61,806 nt of DNA from Oscillospiraceae bacterium. GTDB taxonomy: Bacteria; Bacillota; Clostridia; Oscillospirales; Oscillospiraceae. This document shows positions 33,312 through 41,894 of this stretch, one piece after another. The translations under genes and the position numbers were made by a program. Each line of letters opens with the position of its first letter. Position 1 is the stretch's first letter. The stretch lies in the NCBI GenBank assembly GCA_020025655.1, contig JAHHRR010000004.1:1-61806 (forward strand). The letters are read 5' to 3'. The notes under the pieces were generated by a model. That model ran no database searches. It was not told the DNA's origin and saw only the letters and a program-made list of their open reading frames with translations.

Positions 33312-33716
33312 ATGGAGATACTGCTTAAATCATTGGTTATAATTCCCATTATACTATGGGGCGTCACCGCTTTTTTACTCAGAAGAAGCTCTCACAGGCT
33401 TAATAATTATTATGAGACCACTGGAACCATCGTCCGTATGGAAGAAAGAGATAAAATGTTCAGAGCCATGAAAGACTGGCAGCATGAGATTATGCCGGTT
33501 ATTGCCTACACCATTAACGGCACTACATACGAGTGCGATTCCGACTATTTCTCATCCTCAATGAAGCCGGGCAAGAAGCTCAAAATCATGTATGACTGCA
33601 ATGATTTTTCAAAGGCCACCGTTAAAAAAGGCCTTTATATAGGCCCCACTGTTACCGGAATAATGGCTCTCTGCTTCACAATTGCATATATAATAGTCCT
33701 TGTTATACTAAATTAA
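33312..33716 (+). CDS. DUF3592-like membrane protein
   Basis: The 134-residue protein has an N-terminal helix, a small extracytoplasmic or cytoplasmic beta domain with TTGTIVRMEERD, MPVIAYTINGTTYECDSDYF and a C-terminal helix. The order helix-beta domain-helix, and the pattern of a GTIV strand followed by PV(I/V)xY and G(x)xxxxxYDxxDxxKA, matches DUF3592. Function unknown. Starts at the second of two ATG codons (33309/33312), better spaced from AAAGGAGG; 40 further upstream codons in frame are not supported. It is followed by a hairpin at 33731-33774. Confidence 0.65.
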   Translation: MEILLKSLVIIPIILWGVTAFLLRRSSHRLNNYYETTGTIVRMEERDKMFRAMKDWQHEIMPVIAYTINGTTYECDSDYFSSSMKPGKKLKIMYDCNDFSKATVKKGLYIGPTVTGIMALCFTIAYIIVLVILN

Positions 33717-33730
33717 GTACGGTATTTAAG

Positions 33731-33774
33731 AAAAAGCGCAGGCACTGCATACTTGGCGGTACCTGTGCTTTTTG
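33731..33774 (+). terminator. Terminator after the DUF3592-like gene
   Basis: AAAGCGCAGGCACTGC and GCGGTACCTGTGCTTT pair with one mismatch and two G-U pairs, followed by TTTTTG. Confidence 0.6.
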
Positions 33775-33871
33775 TATGGATTTAGATTGAAGTTAATAAA
33801 GCGGATTTATCCAGCCGTTTGAAAGCGTGTAAAAGACAAGCGCCTTAAATTTGAAGAAGCCCGTTTCAAGA

Positions 33872-33939
33872 CATAAAAAAACGGGACATCCTTAAAAGAC
33901 ATCCCGTTGGTCGGAGTGGGGAGAGTCGAACTCCCGGCC
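33872..33939 (-). repeat. Duplicated terminator plus tRNA 3'-end unit (copy 1)
   Basis: A 68-bp unit is repeated nearly identically at 34005-34071, about 132 bp apart. The unit covers the transcription terminator (ACGGGACAT...ATCCCGT) and the T arm and acceptor 3' strand of tRNA-Pro, including CCA. Copy 2 belongs to the intact tRNA gene; copy 1 is joined to unrelated sequence. Apart from the terminator at 33731 and this debris, the 33717-34039 stretch shows nothing else. Confidence 0.85.
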
Positions 33940-33961
33940 ACACGGCACAGATGCCGTGTGC
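33908..33961 (-). pseudogene. tRNA-Pro 3'-half remnant
   Basis: On the minus strand this holds an intact T arm, acceptor 3' strand and CCA identical to tRNA-Pro, preceded by a hairpin (ACACGGC-ATCTGT-GCCGTGT) in the place of the anticodon arm whose loop cannot form a normal 7-nt anticodon loop. No acceptor 5' strand or D arm exists upstream. It looks like a broken tRNA copy or attachment-site scar. Confidence 0.7.
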
Positions 33962-34010
33962 TATTAAAATACAAGAGGCCGGAAGTTCGCCCCCTGTTTC
34001 AGAGCATAAA

Positions 34011-34039
34011 AAACGGGACGTCTTTAAAAGACATCCCGT
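34011..34039 (-). terminator. Terminator of tRNA-Pro
   Basis: On the minus strand, directly after CCA, ACGGGATGTCTTT and AAAGACGTCCCGT form a hairpin with one wobble pair, followed by TTTTTTATG. Confidence 0.85.
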
Positions 34040-34115
34040 TGGTCGGAGTGGGGAGAGTCGAACTCCCGGCCTCTTGGACCCGAACCAAGCGCGCTACCAT
34101 CTGCGCTACACCCCG
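34040..34115 (-). tRNA. tRNA-Pro (anticodon CGG)
   Basis: The 76-nt gene folds as a cloverleaf: acceptor CGGGGTG/CACTCCG with one G-U pair, D arm containing GTAGCGCAGATGGTAGCGC, anticodon stem CTTGG/CCAAG with loop TTCGGGT (anticodon CGG), T arm GGGAG-TTCGACT-CTCCC, discriminator A and an encoded CCA end. A terminator follows it directly. Confidence 0.95.
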
Positions 34116-34345
34116 ATAAGCTATATTATTATATGTATAATTACCGCACTTGTCAAGGGGAAAGTACATTCCGGGCGCTTAAATGAAATCGACAGAATAC
34201 TTTTTATAAATTTAAATGCTTACATTTTAGCTATCTTCTTATTCAGTTTCACTTCAGACTGTGAATTGCCGTCCAAACTGAGTGTATGTATTTTATGTAT
34301 ACTGCGATAAAAACACAAATATAATTTGAAGCGGGAGGTGGGAAA

Positions 34346-34609
34346 GTGAGCAATAGAAAAATAGTATTTTTAACGCTTGTTTTCGTGCTTTTGACTGCCG
34401 TGAAGATAGCTTTTCCCGAACAAAATACTGAATTCAGGGAAAAAGTAAAAAACTTAATGGTAAAAAATGCAGATTATGAGGAAATTATAGAGACGATGGG
34501 AAAGGAAATGAATAGCGTAAAACTCAGAGACGAAATCACAGCGATTCTGGAGCTGCCTAAAAGTGCAGGAAATGAAATTCAGGTTATAAAGCTTGAAACG
34601 GAGGGCTGA
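34346..34609 (+). CDS. Small membrane-anchored protein upstream of the SpoIVFB-like protease
   Basis: The 87-residue protein has one N-terminal signal-anchor helix (KIVFLTLVFVLLTAVKIAF) and a charged extracytoplasmic tail. In many spore formers the gene before spoIVFB encodes SpoIVFA, a membrane protein with an M23-like domain that holds the protease inactive. This protein has the same place and topology but no M23 domain, so it could be a reduced SpoIVFA counterpart; that is inferred from context. The GTG start at 34346 is preceded by GGGAGGTGGG. It ends 2 bp before the protease start. Confidence 0.6.
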   Translation: MSNRKIVFLTLVFVLLTAVKIAFPEQNTEFREKVKNLMVKNADYEEIIETMGKEMNSVKLRDEITAILELPKSAGNEIQVIKLETEG

Positions 34610-34611
34610 GC

Positions 34612-35217
34612 TTGAGAGCCAGAGAAATTGAAATTACAGCTGCGGCATTATTGCTGATGGCTTTCGTTTATTATGTGGCAGAACCATATGAAATAATGGC
34701 TGTCCTTATACCGGCAGCGGTTCATGAAATAGGTCACATTGCAGCTATAAAAATACTGGGCCTGCATATAAAAAGTTTTAGGGCAGAGCTTAAAGGCTTC
34801 TGTATAGATTATTACGGCTACACAGGCGCTTACGGCCATATTCTGATTGCTGCATCAGGCCCTGCGGCAGGCTTTATATATTCGGCTGCTGCTTCAAGCT
34901 GCGCAAAAATTTACGACGATTCGTTTCTGGCGCTTTCAGCAGGGACAAGTCTGCTGCTGTCGGTATTCAATTTACTTCCTGTTATGCCCCTTGACGGAGG
35001 AAGAATTTCCGCACAGCTGCTGTCGGTTATATTCGGAGAAAGTCACGGTTCAGCCATTGCCGAGCATATAAGTACGGCGGTATCAATGCTTATAATGGCG
35101 GCGGGTTTGTACCTTATGTTTAAAAACAAAGGAATCGCATTGCTTGTTTCGTCAATTTGGCTCCTTTTTTATCAGGAGAATGCTAAGGGTATTGTAAAAC
35201 GCCGAGAAATATTGTAA
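34612..35217 (+). CDS. spoIVFB: SpoIVFB-like M50 intramembrane metalloprotease
   Basis: The 201-residue protein is a site-2-type protease with about six helices. The zinc-binding motif is AAVHEIGHIAA (about residue 38-48) and the second conserved site is NLLPVMPLDGGR near 125. SpoIVFB cleaves pro-sigma-K in the mother cell during sporulation; this assignment follows from length, motif spacing and the characteristic position before the TIGR03960 radical SAM gene. The TTG start at 34612 has GGAGGG upstream and is two bases after the preceding stop, indicating coupling to the small anchor protein. Confidence 0.78.
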   Translation: MRAREIEITAAALLLMAFVYYVAEPYEIMAVLIPAAVHEIGHIAAIKILGLHIKSFRAELKGFCIDYYGYTGAYGHILIAASGPAAGFIYSAAASSCAKIYDDSFLALSAGTSLLLSVFNLLPVMPLDGGRISAQLLSVIFGESHGSAIAEHISTAVSMLIMAAGLYLMFKNKGIALLVSSIWLLFYQENAKGIVKRREIL

Positions 35218-35248
35218 AATATTTTAACTATGCTTAATGGAGAGTACT

Positions 35249-37087
35249 ATGGATAAAAGACTTGAAAGAATTCTTCCTAAAGTTCAAAAGCCCGCCAGAT
35301 ACACCGGCGGCGAATTTAATCAGATAATTAAAGATAAAAATCAGGTTTCTGTGCGCCTTGCGTACTGCTTCCCTGACACTTATGAAATAGGTATGTCAAA
35401 TCTGGGCATGAGTATACTTTATAATACTATGAACAGCCTTGATTTTGTCTGGTGCGAAAGAGTATTTGCCCCATGGGGCGATATGTACGAGGAAATGCAG
35501 AAAGCAAAGCTGCCTCTCTATGCACTGGAGAGTGGTGACAGCCTCGATAAGTTTGACATTATTGCCTTCTCTATCGGCTATGAAATGGCTTACACCACGG
35601 TTCTTGATATGCTTGATATGGCGGGAATACCTCTCCGCAGCGAGGACAGAACAGAGCTTTCTCCAATAGTTTTTGCAGGCGGCACAACTGCCGTAAATGC
35701 AGAGCCTATGGCACCTTTCATCGACCTGTTTATAGTCGGCGAGGGCGAGGAGGTAAACAATGAATTCCTGTGTCTTTACAAAAAGGCAAAGGACGAAGGC
35801 TGGACTAAGCATCAGCTTTTAGTTGCAGCGGCACAGATACAGGGTATTTATGTTCCTTCACTGTATGATGTTTCATATAATGAGGACGGAACTGTTAAGG
35901 CTGTTACAGCCAAAGAAGGGGCACCTGAAAAGGTTACAAAGCGTATTGTTCAGAATCTGGATGCGTCTCCGTTCCCCACAAAGACCATTGTACCGTCTAC
36001 TGAAATCGTACATGACAGAGTAAGCCTTGAAATTTTCAGAGGCTGTGTACGTGGCTGCCGCTTCTGTCAGGCAGGACACGTGTACAGACCTATACGCTCC
36101 AAAACACCTGAGACCCTTGTTAAGCAGGGAATTGAGGCACTTAAAAATACAGGATATCAGGACGTTACTCTTCTGAGCCTCAGTACAAGTGACTATCGTC
36201 AGCTGCCGCAGCTTTGCGACGGTCTGCTTGACTACTGCGAAAGCCGCAGTATAGGACTTTCACTGCCCTCACTCCGTGCGGATAACTTCTCTATGGATAT
36301 TATGGAGAGACTGCAGAAGGTAAGAAAGAGCGGTCTGACTTTTGCTGTTGAGGGCGGAAGCCAGAGACTCAGAGATGCCATAAACAAAAATGTTACAGAG
36401 GAAGACCTGCTTCATACCTGCGAAATCGCTTTTGCAGGCGGATGGAACAGTGTTAAGCTTTACTATATGCTGGGCCTTCCCACAGAGACAGATGAGGATA
36501 TTATGGGCATTGCAGAAATGGCCAATAAGGTTCTGCACTGCTGGAGAATGAATTCACCCAACAAGAACAGGGGAGTGAAGATAACAATTTCAACCTCCTG
36601 CTTTATACCCAAGCCGCACACACCTTTCCAGTGGGAGCCACAGATAAGCATTGAGGAATATCTCAGAAGAGTTAATCTGCTGAGAAGCAGCATTACCGCC
36701 AAAAATGTTACCTATAACTGGCATGATGCAGAGACAAGCCTTGTTGAAGCTGTGCTTTCAAGAGGCGACAGAAGAGTTGCCGACGTTATTGAAGAGGTTC
36801 ATAAGCAGGGCGGCAGACTTGATGCATGGAATGATTATTTCTCATTTGAACGCTGGATGAAAGCTTTTGAAAAATGCGGAGTTAATCCCGAGTTTTATGC
36901 AAACCGTGATTATGCCCTTGAAAGCGTTCTGCCCTGGGATCATATAGATGTGGGTGTGCGCAAGGCACATCTGCTCCGTGAGCGTGAAATGTGCTATAAT
37001 TCCAAACTTTCACCTGACTGCCGCAAGCAGTGTTCTGGCTGCGGTGCACTAAAGCTTTTAGAGGGAGGCAGACGCTGCGATGAGTGA
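35249..37087 (+). CDS. TIGR03960-family B12-binding-like radical SAM protein
   Basis: The 612-residue protein belongs to a radical SAM family of anaerobes. It has an N-terminal Rossmann-like B12-binding-type domain (about 15-200) and a radical SAM core with the CX3CX2C cluster motif in FRGCVRGCRFCQAGHVYRP (about 265-285), then a C-terminal CX2C in KQCSGCGALK. The reaction is unknown; conserved pairing with TIGR03936 (next gene) and ribosome-related genes suggests RNA modification or translation. Start chosen at the ATG at 35249 with GGAG upstream; the ATG 12 nt earlier overlaps that site. It overlaps the next gene by 8 nt. Confidence 0.9.
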   Translation: MDKRLERILPKVQKPARYTGGEFNQIIKDKNQVSVRLAYCFPDTYEIGMSNLGMSILYNTMNSLDFVWCERVFAPWGDMYEEMQKAKLPLYALESGDSLDKFDIIAFSIGYEMAYTTVLDMLDMAGIPLRSEDRTELSPIVFAGGTTAVNAEPMAPFIDLFIVGEGEEVNNEFLCLYKKAKDEGWTKHQLLVAAAQIQGIYVPSLYDVSYNEDGTVKAVTAKEGAPEKVTKRIVQNLDASPFPTKTIVPSTEIVHDRVSLEIFRGCVRGCRFCQAGHVYRPIRSKTPETLVKQGIEALKNTGYQDVTLLSLSTSDYRQLPQLCDGLLDYCESRSIGLSLPSLRADNFSMDIMERLQKVRKSGLTFAVEGGSQRLRDAINKNVTEEDLLHTCEIAFAGGWNSVKLYYMLGLPTETDEDIMGIAEMANKVLHCWRMNSPNKNRGVKITISTSCFIPKPHTPFQWEPQISIEEYLRRVNLLRSSITAKNVTYNWHDAETSLVEAVLSRGDRRVADVIEEVHKQGGRLDAWNDYFSFERWMKAFEKCGVNPEFYANRDYALESVLPWDHIDVGVRKAHLLREREMCYNSKLSPDCRKQCSGCGALKLLEGGRRCDE

Positions 37088-37745
37088 TAAGAAACTCAGA
37101 CTTAGATTTAAAAAGACAGGCAGAGCTGTTTATATTTCCCACCTCGACCTTATGCGTACTATGCAGAGAGCTTTTTCAAGAGCGGAATATGAACTGGAGT
37201 ATTCAAAAGGATTTAATCCTCATCCTCAGATATCAATTTCTCTGCCTCTGTCAGTTGGCATGGCCAGCCTTTGTGAGGTAATGGATTTCAAGCTTAAAGA
37301 GGACACGGATCTTTCTCTTATGCCTGAAAAACTTACCGCCCAGATGCCCGAGGGAATTGAGGTTACAGATGCCTATGAGGCTACCAGAAAGGCATCTCAG
37401 CTCAAATGGCTTGAGATAGAAGGCGTTTTTGAGTATGATGAAAGAGATGCTCAGGAAATGGCCGAAAAGCTGCGGGAGTTTTTCTCCGGCGAAAAAATAG
37501 TGATCGCTAAAAAAACCAAACGTGGTATGGGAGAAATGGATATCCGCCCTGCGTTTAAGGACCTTAGCTTCAGCGTGAGCGGAAACGATGTCCTTCTGCA
37601 CGTATATGTTTCGGCGCAGGAGCCTACTCTCAATCCTGAACTTCTGGCAGATGCACTTAGACAGAAAAATGAGGAAATTGCTCCTGACTTTGCAAAATTT
37701 ACCCGTATTGAGGGATTTGATGCGGAAATGAATATTTTTAGATGA
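37080..37745 (+). CDS. TIGR03936-family (DUF2344) protein
   Basis: The 221-residue protein begins LRLRFKKTGRAVYISHLDLMRTMQRAFSRAEYELEYSKGFNPHPQISIS, the diagnostic N-terminal block of DUF2344. This family is encoded next to, or fused with, the TIGR03960 radical SAM protein in many Firmicutes, and the two genes overlap here by 8 nt. It is cytoplasmic, without known activity; an RNA-related role alongside its partner is inferred. GGGAGG lies before the ATG at 37080. Confidence 0.88.
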   Translation: MSDKKLRLRFKKTGRAVYISHLDLMRTMQRAFSRAEYELEYSKGFNPHPQISISLPLSVGMASLCEVMDFKLKEDTDLSLMPEKLTAQMPEGIEVTDAYEATRKASQLKWLEIEGVFEYDERDAQEMAEKLREFFSGEKIVIAKKTKRGMGEMDIRPAFKDLSFSVSGNDVLLHVYVSAQEPTLNPELLADALRQKNEEIAPDFAKFTRIEGFDAEMNIFR

Positions 37746-37751
37746 AAAGGC

Positions 37752-37780
37752 TTGCAATCTATTGAATTGTATGCTATTAT
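37752..37780 (+). promoter_or_regulatory. Promoter of the L19 gene
   Basis: TTGCAA at 37752-37757 and TATTAT at 37775-37780 are spaced by 17 bp. The transcript would begin at the L19 leader. Confidence 0.65.
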
Positions 37781-37787
37781 ACCATAG

Positions 37788-37868
37788 CTTGTGCAGGTAC
37801 GTCCTGCACACTAAGAAAGGCGGTCCGCTGCCGAGGTTTTATCCCAACGGTATTGAACGTCTATATGT
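37788..37868 (+). ncRNA. L19 leader (ribosomal protein autoregulatory element)
   Basis: Between the promoter and rplS lies a structured leader: a hairpin GTGCAGG...CCTGCAC, then GGTCCGCTGCCGAGGTTTT and CGGTATTGAACGTCT. This order agrees with the L19 leader described upstream of rplS in Firmicutes, where L19 is thought to bind and control its own synthesis. Assignment is by recalled sequence and position; no covariance search was done. Confidence 0.65.
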
Positions 37869-37884
37869 AAGGAAGGATTAGATT

Positions 37885-38226
37885 ATGGATCTGGTCAAAA
37901 TTCTCAGCGAGAAGTATTTAAAGGAAAACATTTCCGAGTGCAACGTCGGTGACACTGTTCGTGTCCTCGTCCGCGTTAAGGAAGGTAACCGTGAGCGTAC
38001 CCAGGCTTTCGAAGGCACCATCATTGCCAGAAAGCACGGCGGTATCAACGAGACCATCACTGTTCGTCGTGTTTCCTACGGCGTAGGTGTAGAGAAGGTC
38101 TTCCCCGTTCACTCTCCCTCCATCGAATCCATTACCGTTGTTCGTCATGGTAAGGTTCGCAGAGCTAAGCTGTACTACCTGCGTGATCGCGTTGGTAAGA
38201 AGGCAAAGGTCAAAGAGCGCATATAA
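37885..38226 (+). CDS. rplS: 50S ribosomal protein L19
   Basis: The 113-residue protein is a complete L19: it has the conserved VGDTVRVLVRVKEGNRERTQAFEG beta-barrel start, RRVSYGVGVEKVFPVHSPSIE and the basic end RRAKLYYLRDRVGKKAKVKE. L19 sits at the interface of the ribosomal subunits. Codon use is strongly biased to C-ending codons, as expected for high expression. The ATG at 37885 is preceded by AAGGAAGG. Its promoter, leader and terminator form a single-gene unit. Confidence 0.98.
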   Translation: MDLVKILSEKYLKENISECNVGDTVRVLVRVKEGNRERTQAFEGTIIARKHGGINETITVRRVSYGVGVEKVFPVHSPSIESITVVRHGKVRRAKLYYLRDRVGKKAKVKERI

Positions 38227-38242
38227 TCTCGACTGTATACAG

Positions 38243-38278
38243 ACGGCGTCTCCCGTTGGGGAGGCGCCGTTTGTTCTT
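38243..38278 (+). terminator. Terminator of rplS
   Basis: ACGGCGTCTCCC and GGGAGGCGCCGT form a 12-bp stem with one mismatch-type pair and a 3-4-nt loop, followed by TTGTTCTTT. Confidence 0.8.
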
Positions 38279-38344
38279 TACATGACATTAGCTGAATGTT
38301 ATAATCATATAATATGAAATTTTTCTGAGATTAGGAGATTTTCA

Positions 38345-39481
38345 ATGAAAAATGTGAGAATAATAGCCCTTCATCTTGCCTATGGCGGAATCGAAAAGGC
38401 TATAATCAGCACGGCAAATCTTCTTGCCGACAGATATAATGTGGAAATTATAAGCGTATACAATATGCCCGGCGGCCCGGCCTTTCCTCTGGATGAACGG
38501 GTTAAGGTGCGCTACCTTTTGACCGACATTCCCAATAAAGACGAATGGAAGGCAGCGGTTAAAGCTAAAAATCCGGTGGCATTTATAAGAGAAAGCGCAA
38601 AAAGCGTTAAAATCCTGAGAGATAAAAAGCAGGCGGTTATCGACACTGTAAAATCCATACATGATGGAGTTATTATTACTACCCGCAATGAGGACAATGT
38701 GGTGCTTTCCGAATACGGCGATAAAAATGTTCTTAAAATTGCCCAGCTTCATCAGGATCACGGCTTTGAAAAAAAGCTTGTGAATGATTTTGAGAAGCGT
38801 TATGGGAACATTGATGTTTTTACTCTGCTTACACCCGGTCTTGCCGAAGAGGTAAAGAAAATTATGCGCAATAATACGCATACAAAAATTATGTGTGTTC
38901 CGAACTTCCTTGAAAGCTTTCCGGAAAATGTGAAGCTAGACGAGAAAGAAAACACTGTGCTTGCAGCCGGACGGCTTGATCCTGTAAAGGGCTTTGACAG
39001 GCTTATTCGATGCTTTGCAATGGTGAGCGATCAGGCACCTGACTGGAAACTCAAAATTGCAGGAGCAGGGGATGAGAGAGAAAAACTCGAAAGAATTATC
39101 GACGAGCTGAAGCTCAGTGAAAAGGTGAGCCTTTTAGGAAAGCTTGATGCAGAAGGAATTGAAAATGAAATGCGAAAAGCCTCTGTTTTTGCCATGAGCT
39201 CCCATAGCGAGGGCTTTCCGTTTGTCCTTCTGGAGGCAAAATCCTGCGGACTTCCGACAGTTGCATTTGATGTAAGAGTAGGCCCTGCGGCTGTACTCAA
39301 AGATGGCGAAGACGGCTTTTTAGTGAAGGATGATGATTCGGAGGCATATTCACAAAAGCTCCTGCAGCTTATCTCATCTAAAGAACTGCGGGATAAAATG
39401 GCGCAAAAAGCAATGGAGAATGTAAGAGAATTTTCGTCACAGAGATTATACAAAATCTGGACTGATATAATTGGAGATTGA
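38345..39481 (+). CDS. Glycosyltransferase family 4
   Basis: The 378-residue GT-B enzyme has an N-terminal acceptor domain (HLAYGGIEKAIISTANLLAD) and a C-terminal nucleotide-sugar domain with VLAAGRLDPVKGFDRLI and the E-x7-E motif in SHSEGFPFVLLEAKSCGLP. It would transfer a sugar from a nucleotide donor to a surface glycan precursor at the inner face of the membrane. First gene of a cluster with an O-antigen-ligase-like protein and a GT2 enzyme, with 4-nt overlaps or near contacts. The ATG at 38345 has TTAGGAGA upstream. Confidence 0.88.
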   Translation: MKNVRIIALHLAYGGIEKAIISTANLLADRYNVEIISVYNMPGGPAFPLDERVKVRYLLTDIPNKDEWKAAVKAKNPVAFIRESAKSVKILRDKKQAVIDTVKSIHDGVIITTRNEDNVVLSEYGDKNVLKIAQLHQDHGFEKKLVNDFEKRYGNIDVFTLLTPGLAEEVKKIMRNNTHTKIMCVPNFLESFPENVKLDEKENTVLAAGRLDPVKGFDRLIRCFAMVSDQAPDWKLKIAGAGDEREKLERIIDELKLSEKVSLLGKLDAEGIENEMRKASVFAMSSHSEGFPFVLLEAKSCGLPTVAFDVRVGPAAVLKDGEDGFLVKDDDSEAYSQKLLQLISSKELRDKMAQKAMENVREFSSQRLYKIWTDIIGD

Positions 39482-39483
39482 TA

Positions 39484-40950
39484 ATGAAAAAATACTCAGA
39501 TTTCAAGTCTTTTCTGGCTGATAACTGGCTTTTGCTTCTGATTGCAGCTCAGCCGGTGCTTGATATAATTGCATACTGGAACAGAAACTCTGTGGCAACA
39601 GTGGCGGGACTTATCAGGCTTGTCATTATGGCAGCTATGCCGATTTATCTGCTTGTAACGCTCAAAAAGAAGAAAAGCTTCATTATTTCCATGTCTGCAA
39701 TAGCTTTGTTTGCTTTGCTGCATATCCTGAACGGCTTTAGAGTAGGGTATATGGACCCCGTCTATGATATAGCCTATATGGTAAAGGTGATGCAGGGGCC
39801 TGTTCTTGCAATATGTCTTATGTATCTCATAAGAGATGAAAAAACAAAGAATCAGGCGATGAAAGGGCTTCTCGCTGCAGCGGTAATATTTGTTTCCGGT
39901 ATTGTAATTGCACTTGCTACCGGCACATGGAACTCCACATATGGCGCAGGCGTGGGCCTCAGCGGATGGGTTATTGACGATAACCGCTGTGCAAACAGCA
40001 TTATTACTGTTACTCTTGCAGTGTTTTCCATTGCAGCAGCTGCACTTTCAGAGAAAAAATATGTGCAGATCGGAATTCCTGCCCTTGTGACATTTTTCCT
40101 CATAGCAAACGGCACAAAGGCCTGCTATCTGGGACTTTTTGCCATGCTTCTGGGATACTCCTTCTTTATGATAATGAGAAGATTTATCACTAAAGAAAAA
40201 ATTAAATGGGTTTTTGTCTCAACACTTCTTATCCTGACTGTAATTTCTGCACTGGTCTATCCTGTAAGCCCCAGAGCGCAGGTCGATGATTCACAGGGAG
40301 CAGCAAAATCCAACAACCGCAATATGTTCGAGCAGATGCTTGAGGAGAACGGATACGGCGACATTTCCGCCATGACTATGGAGGAAAAGATGGCAGATCC
40401 GGTTCTGAAAGATATTTATTACAGATTCTACGTTGCAATGTTCGGAGATATGTCAGACCTGTATAACAGGTTCGGCATGGATAAAGTATTTGAAAAATTC
40501 GGCATGACAGATGAAGTGGGCATTCTCGGCGACACCCGTAAGCTTAAAGTTGCATACGCTTCCCTTATATGGGACGAATGTGATGCGTTTACAAAGCTTG
40601 TGGGCTATGAAGCAGGGGAGACTGTGGTAAACGGAATTTACGATATGGAAAATGACTACCCCGCACTGCTGTTCTATTACGGATATCTGGGAGCGGGAAT
40701 GTATCTTCTCTTTATACTTTACTTCGTTTACCTTATTATCAGACGGCTTGTTATGGACTTCAGGGGAAGCTTTAATATGGAAAACTTCACTTTACTGGTG
40801 TGCCTTATGCTCCATCTCGGCCTTGCACAATTCTCAGGCCATGTAATGCGCCGCCCGAATGTGTCAATTTATCTGGCAATTATTCTGGCGCTGATCTATT
40901 ATAAAACCAGACTCTGCCCCATTGACAGAAGAAAAGCTGAGGAGGCATGA
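39484..40950 (+). CDS. O-antigen ligase/polymerase-like membrane protein
   Basis: The 488-residue protein has about ten to twelve membrane segments and a large extracellular loop at about residues 265-390, the layout of WaaL/Wzy-type enzymes that join or polymerise lipid-linked glycans outside the membrane. The loop contains PRAQVDDSQGAAKSNNR. Its place between two glycosyltransferases supports a role in capsule or wall polysaccharide. The ATG at 39484 with GGAG upstream was preferred over a TTG two codons earlier that overlaps the preceding stop. Confidence 0.75.
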   Translation: MKKYSDFKSFLADNWLLLLIAAQPVLDIIAYWNRNSVATVAGLIRLVIMAAMPIYLLVTLKKKKSFIISMSAIALFALLHILNGFRVGYMDPVYDIAYMVKVMQGPVLAICLMYLIRDEKTKNQAMKGLLAAAVIFVSGIVIALATGTWNSTYGAGVGLSGWVIDDNRCANSIITVTLAVFSIAAAALSEKKYVQIGIPALVTFFLIANGTKACYLGLFAMLLGYSFFMIMRRFITKEKIKWVFVSTLLILTVISALVYPVSPRAQVDDSQGAAKSNNRNMFEQMLEENGYGDISAMTMEEKMADPVLKDIYYRFYVAMFGDMSDLYNRFGMDKVFEKFGMTDEVGILGDTRKLKVAYASLIWDECDAFTKLVGYEAGETVVNGIYDMENDYPALLFYYGYLGAGMYLLFILYFVYLIIRRLVMDFRGSFNMENFTLLVCLMLHLGLAQFSGHVMRRPNVSIYLAIILALIYYKTRLCPIDRRKAEEA

Positions 40951-40952
40951 AT

Positions 40953-41894
40953 ATGAAGCTCAGCATCATAGTTCCCGTGTATAATGCGGAAAAATATCTG
41001 GAAAAGTGCCTTGATTCGCTTGTAAATCAGACAATGAAGGATTATGAAATAATCCTTATTAACGATGGTTCACCTGATAATTCTCAGGCCGTAATGGACA
41101 GGTACAGAGAGCAGTATCCCGAGCTTATTAAAACCCGCACAGTTCAAAACGGCGGACAGGGACGGGCCAGAAACATCGGCATCGAAATGGCTCAGGGAGA
41201 ATATCTGGGATTTGTCGACAGCGACGACTGGGTATCAACTGAAATGTACGAGAAAATGTGCAGGCTTATGGACGAAAAAAATGCTGATGTTGTCTGCTGC
41301 GACATAGAGGAGCAGTATGCGGACGGCAGCAGAAGAATTGTTAAGCACAGCGGTGATAAGAAATCCCTGTTATCCACAGGTTCTGCCTGCGACAAGGTTT
41401 TCAGACGCTCAAAAGTCGGCAATATCAGATTCCCGGAGGGGGTCTGGTATGAGGATTTTGAGTTTTCCGCCAAGGTGGAGAGCATTGCATCCGAAACAGG
41501 AAACGTACCCGAACCGCTTTACACCTACCGTATCGGCCACAGCTCCACAATGAACAACAATAACACGCTTAAAAATCTGGATATACTGGAAGTTATGGAA
41601 AGGCTTAAAGCGTTTATGCTGGAAAAAGGTCTGAGAGAAGATTTTGAGTATATTCTTATAAATCATATACTTCTGGATTCTGTGAACAGAGTAAATTATC
41701 AGGATACATCTGCAAGAAAAGAAGTAATAGGCAGACTTCGAAAATATGTTAAGGAAAACCTGCCTTCTCTTATGAACTGCCCGAGCTATAAAAAAGAAAG
41801 CCGCAACAGAAGAATAATTATGGCACTTAATTATTACGGCTTGACCGGACTTTCAAAATTTATTCTGAATACAAAAAAATCAATAAGCAAATAA
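40953..41894 (+). CDS. Glycosyltransferase family 2
   Basis: The 313-residue protein starts with the GT-A core: LSIIVPVYNAEKYLEKCLDSLVNQT, LINDGSPDNSQ, then the metal-binding FVDSDDWVS near residue 92. It ends in a helical region. It transfers a sugar to a growing surface glycan. GGAGG lies 7 nt before the ATG at 40953, while the ATG at 40947 overlaps the previous stop and is too close to that site. It converges with a similar GT2 gene on the other strand across a shared terminator. Confidence 0.88.
   Translation: MKLSIIVPVYNAEKYLEKCLDSLVNQTMKDYEIILINDGSPDNSQAVMDRYREQYPELIKTRTVQNGGQGRARNIGIEMAQGEYLGFVDSDDWVSTEMYEKMCRLMDEKNADVVCCDIEEQYADGSRRIVKHSGDKKSLLSTGSACDKVFRRSKVGNIRFPEGVWYEDFEFSAKVESIASETGNVPEPLYTYRIGHSSTMNNNNTLKNLDILEVMERLKAFMLEKGLREDFEYILINHILLDSVNRVNYQDTSARKEVIGRLRKYVKENLPSLMNCPSYKKESRNRRIIMALNYYGLTGLSKFILNTKKSISK

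Noticed and set aside
33872..34071. Two-copy repeat considered as a CRISPR-like array
   Set aside because: Only two copies, and the repeated unit is a tRNA 3' end plus terminator.
33907..34310. Small plus-strand frames covering the tRNA-Pro region
   Set aside because: They read through the duplicated tRNA 3' halves and terminators on the opposite strand; the repeated GVGRVELP peptide is translated T-arm sequence, a common artefact.
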